8,054 nt of DNA, taken from NCBI GenBank assembly GCA_023249255.1, contig JAHFCY010000158.1:1-8054 (forward strand), in the 5' to 3' direction. Positions within the stretch are counted from its first letter, which is position 1. Each line of letters starts with the position of its first letter. Under the pieces are notes generated by a model. The model did not search any database. It saw nothing but the letters and a program-made list of their open reading frames with translations, and was not told where the DNA came from. The translations under genes and the position numbers were made by a program. Shown here in pieces: positions 7,134 to 8,054 of the stretch. Origin of the DNA: Candidatus Lindowiibacteriota bacterium. Its GTDB lineage: Bacteria > Lindowbacteria > 2-12-FULL-62-27.

Positions 7134-7376
7134 TTAAGCGCCTTTCCCCGCCGAACCGCCCGAAATCTGCCGCAGAATGGCGCGCGTTCGGATCACCGCC
7201 GCGACCAGGCCGAACACCACGCCAACCGAGACTCCCCAAGGCGGGCATCCCCACCGCCGGTCGGCCAGATATCCCAGATACCCGCCAATCCCCGGCGCCG
7301 CCAGCATCACCATCGGAATGCTGACCGCCACGATGGAACTCACTTCCTGCTTCCCCGACTGCGTCGACAAATTCAA
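7134..7376 (-). CDS. atpZ: AtpZ-like protein (putative F0F1-ATPase subunit)
   Basis: The product of up to 80 residues has two membrane helices (about 14-37 and 46-65) joined by YLADRRWGCPPWG, a turn with charged residues, Trp and Pro that resembles the GxxLGxxLDxxxGxxP pattern of AtpZ/AtpQ proteins. In other bacteria AtpZ and AtpI sit ahead of atpB and have been linked to assembly or magnesium and calcium transport. It is the first gene after the promoter candidate. The start is uncertain. The longest frame opens with TTG at 7376, which has little ribosome-site support. A GTG at 7343 has GGGGA eight bases upstream and would give 69 residues beginning at VSSIVAV. An in-frame TGA at 7386-7388 bars any longer version. 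Confidence 0.72.
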   Translation of the reverse strand: MNLSTQSGKQEVSSIVAVSIPMVMLAAPGIGGYLGYLADRRWGCPPWGVSVGVVFGLVAAVIRTRAILRQISGGSAGKGA

Positions 7377-7383
7377 GTCGCCG

Positions 7384-7413
7384 ATTCAATCACCGATAAC
7401 GGGGGGATGTCAA
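7384..7413 (-). promoter_or_regulatory. Candidate sigma70-type promoter of the ATP synthase F0 genes
   Basis: On the minus strand TTGACA (7413-7408), an exact -35 match, is followed after 18 bases by TTGAAT (7389-7384), which matches the -10 consensus at four of six positions. The spacer contains a run of six C. Transcription would begin near 7377, almost on the TTG at 7376, which favours the GTG at 7343 as start of translation. It is the only promoter-like pair in the single sizeable gap of the window. Confidence 0.5.
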
Positions 7414-7465
7414 CCTACAGGACACGCGCACGCGGGAAAACGGAGCGGCGGTGCGGGGCAATCTC

Positions 7466-7509
7466 AAAGTGATATCATGATATCATGATATATATCATGA
7501 TATCACTTT
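7466..7509. repeat. AT-rich palindrome array: three ATATCATGATAT copies within a long inverted repeat
   Basis: The 12-bp perfect palindrome ATATCATGATAT occurs at 7472-7483, 7480-7491 and 7492-7503. The first two overlap with an 8-bp period and the third abuts the second. The whole forms an inverted repeat with perfect 18-base arms, AAAGTGATATCATGATAT (7466-7483) and its complement (7492-7509), around eight bases. It includes the stop codon and last codons of the radical SAM gene. No T-run follows on either strand, so a plain intrinsic terminator is unlikely. It could be a multi-site operator or a bidirectional mRNA end structure. Confidence 0.85.
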
Positions 7510-8054
7510 CAAAATCTCGGATGCCTCGGCCCACATCTCTCGCCGGCTGACCGACGTCTCCAGGATGTCCCACGGGAACGGGCAGTCGAAAGATTTCGGC
7601 TCGACCGCTGCCAGATTGCGCACGCTCGGGTCTCTTGCGGCGCGCCCTTCCGACATCGCCAGGATGTCCGATGCGGACGACTCGTCCGAAAAAACCAGAA
7701 ACGCCTGCTGGACCGCCTCGCGCGGGCTGTATCCAGACACGTCCCGCACGCCCAGCGCCCGCAGACGGTCGCGCAGAAACCGGAATTTCGCCTTGAGAAT
7801 TTTCAGCGGCTGCATCGGAAACCATTGCAGGGGCGTCTGCGGTTTGGGGATGAACGGATTGAGACTCGCACGCACGCGCAATCCCGTCTTCACCGCATCG
7901 GCGCAAAATTCAACGATGCCCTGAACATCCTCGTCCGTTTCAAACGGAAACCCGTAAATAAAATAGAGTTTGACCTGTTCCATGCCTTCGGCGCGCGCAG
8001 CCGTGAGCCGTTCACGGGCGGCCGCAAGGTCCATCCGTTTGTTGATGAGTTTCA
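7495..8054 (-). CDS. Radical SAM protein of the B12-binding type, C-terminal part, cut by the right window edge
   Basis: About 186 codons are visible and the frame stays open to the edge, so the start and the CxxxCxxC iron-sulfur motif are outside. The visible part begins KLINKR and contains VKLYFIYGFPFETDEDVQGI, the radical SAM barrel strand with its GxPxET-type loop. Next come INPF-like SLNPFIPKPQTPLQW, a long helix (KILKAKFRFLRDRLRALGV) and, near the end, FPWDILETSVSRREMW. This combination is typical of B12-binding-domain radical SAM proteins of the kind grouped with TIGR03960; the exact reaction is not known to me. The last codons and the TGA stop (7497-7495) lie within the palindrome array. 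It is probably a separate transcription unit from the ATP synthase genes, since a promoter candidate lies between them. Confidence 0.82.
   Translation of the reverse strand, partial: KLINKRMDLAAARERLTAARAEGMEQVKLYFIYGFPFETDEDVQGIVEFCADAVKTGLRVRASLNPFIPKPQTPLQWFPMQPLKILKAKFRFLRDRLRALGVRDVSGYSPREAVQQAFLVFSDESSASDILAMSEGRAARDPSVRNLAAVEPKSFDCPFPWDILETSVSRREMWAEASEILKVIS

Noticed and set aside
7466-7509. CRISPR array or IS end at the palindromes
   Set aside because: There are no spacers, the units overlap or abut, and no transposase gene or target duplication is visible nearby.
7475-7906. Open frame of 143 codons antisense-like in another frame of the radical SAM region
   Set aside because: It is a shadow of the radical SAM gene in a different frame on the same strand, with no recognisable motif and biased composition.

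Overview
The window is a gene-dense, almost entirely single-strand (minus) stretch of a high-GC bacterial chromosome. Every gene I can support reads from high to low coordinates. The presence of a SurA-type periplasmic chaperone, and the surA-pdxA-ksgA order also known from the Escherichia coli lptD-surA-pdxA-ksgA operon, suggest a diderm (Gram-negative-type) bacterium. ScpA/ScpB, a separate F0 cluster and a B12-type radical SAM protein argue against an enterobacterium. I cannot place it more precisely; an uncultured or anaerobic lineage is plausible but is inference.

Layout in the direction of transcription: (1) 8054-7495, the 3' part of a radical SAM protein of the B12-binding type, cut by the window edge. 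(2) 7494-7377, an intergenic region with an AT-rich array of three 12-bp palindromes folded into a long inverted repeat at the end of the radical SAM gene, then a sigma70-like promoter candidate. (3) 7376-5103, the membrane half of an F-type ATP synthase: an AtpZ-like protein, an AtpI-like protein, subunit a (atpB), subunit c (atpE) and subunit b (atpF). (4) A near-perfect hairpin on the atpF stop codon. (5) 5062-2514, signal peptidase I (lepB), a SurA-like parvulin chaperone, PdxA and KsgA/RsmA, with overlapping or abutting ends. (6) A 47-bp T-rich spacer, then overlapping scpA and scpB. (7) At 80-1, the GTG start of a chorismate mutase domain, probably pheA or aroQ, cut by the left edge.

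The genes are mostly housekeeping: proton translocation, protein export and outer-membrane folding, pyridoxal phosphate synthesis, rRNA maturation, chromosome condensation and aromatic amino acid synthesis. The F1 genes (atpH, A, G, D, C) do not follow atpF, so the ATP synthase is encoded in at least two places. The c subunit carries a proton-type rather than sodium-type site.

I found no convincing new enzymatic or defence system. The signals that the genes do not explain are the palindrome array at 7466-7509, the hairpin at 5091-5117, the CA/GA-type microsatellite in the signal-peptide codons of the SurA-like gene, and homopolymer runs at the starts of scpA and the chorismate mutase gene.
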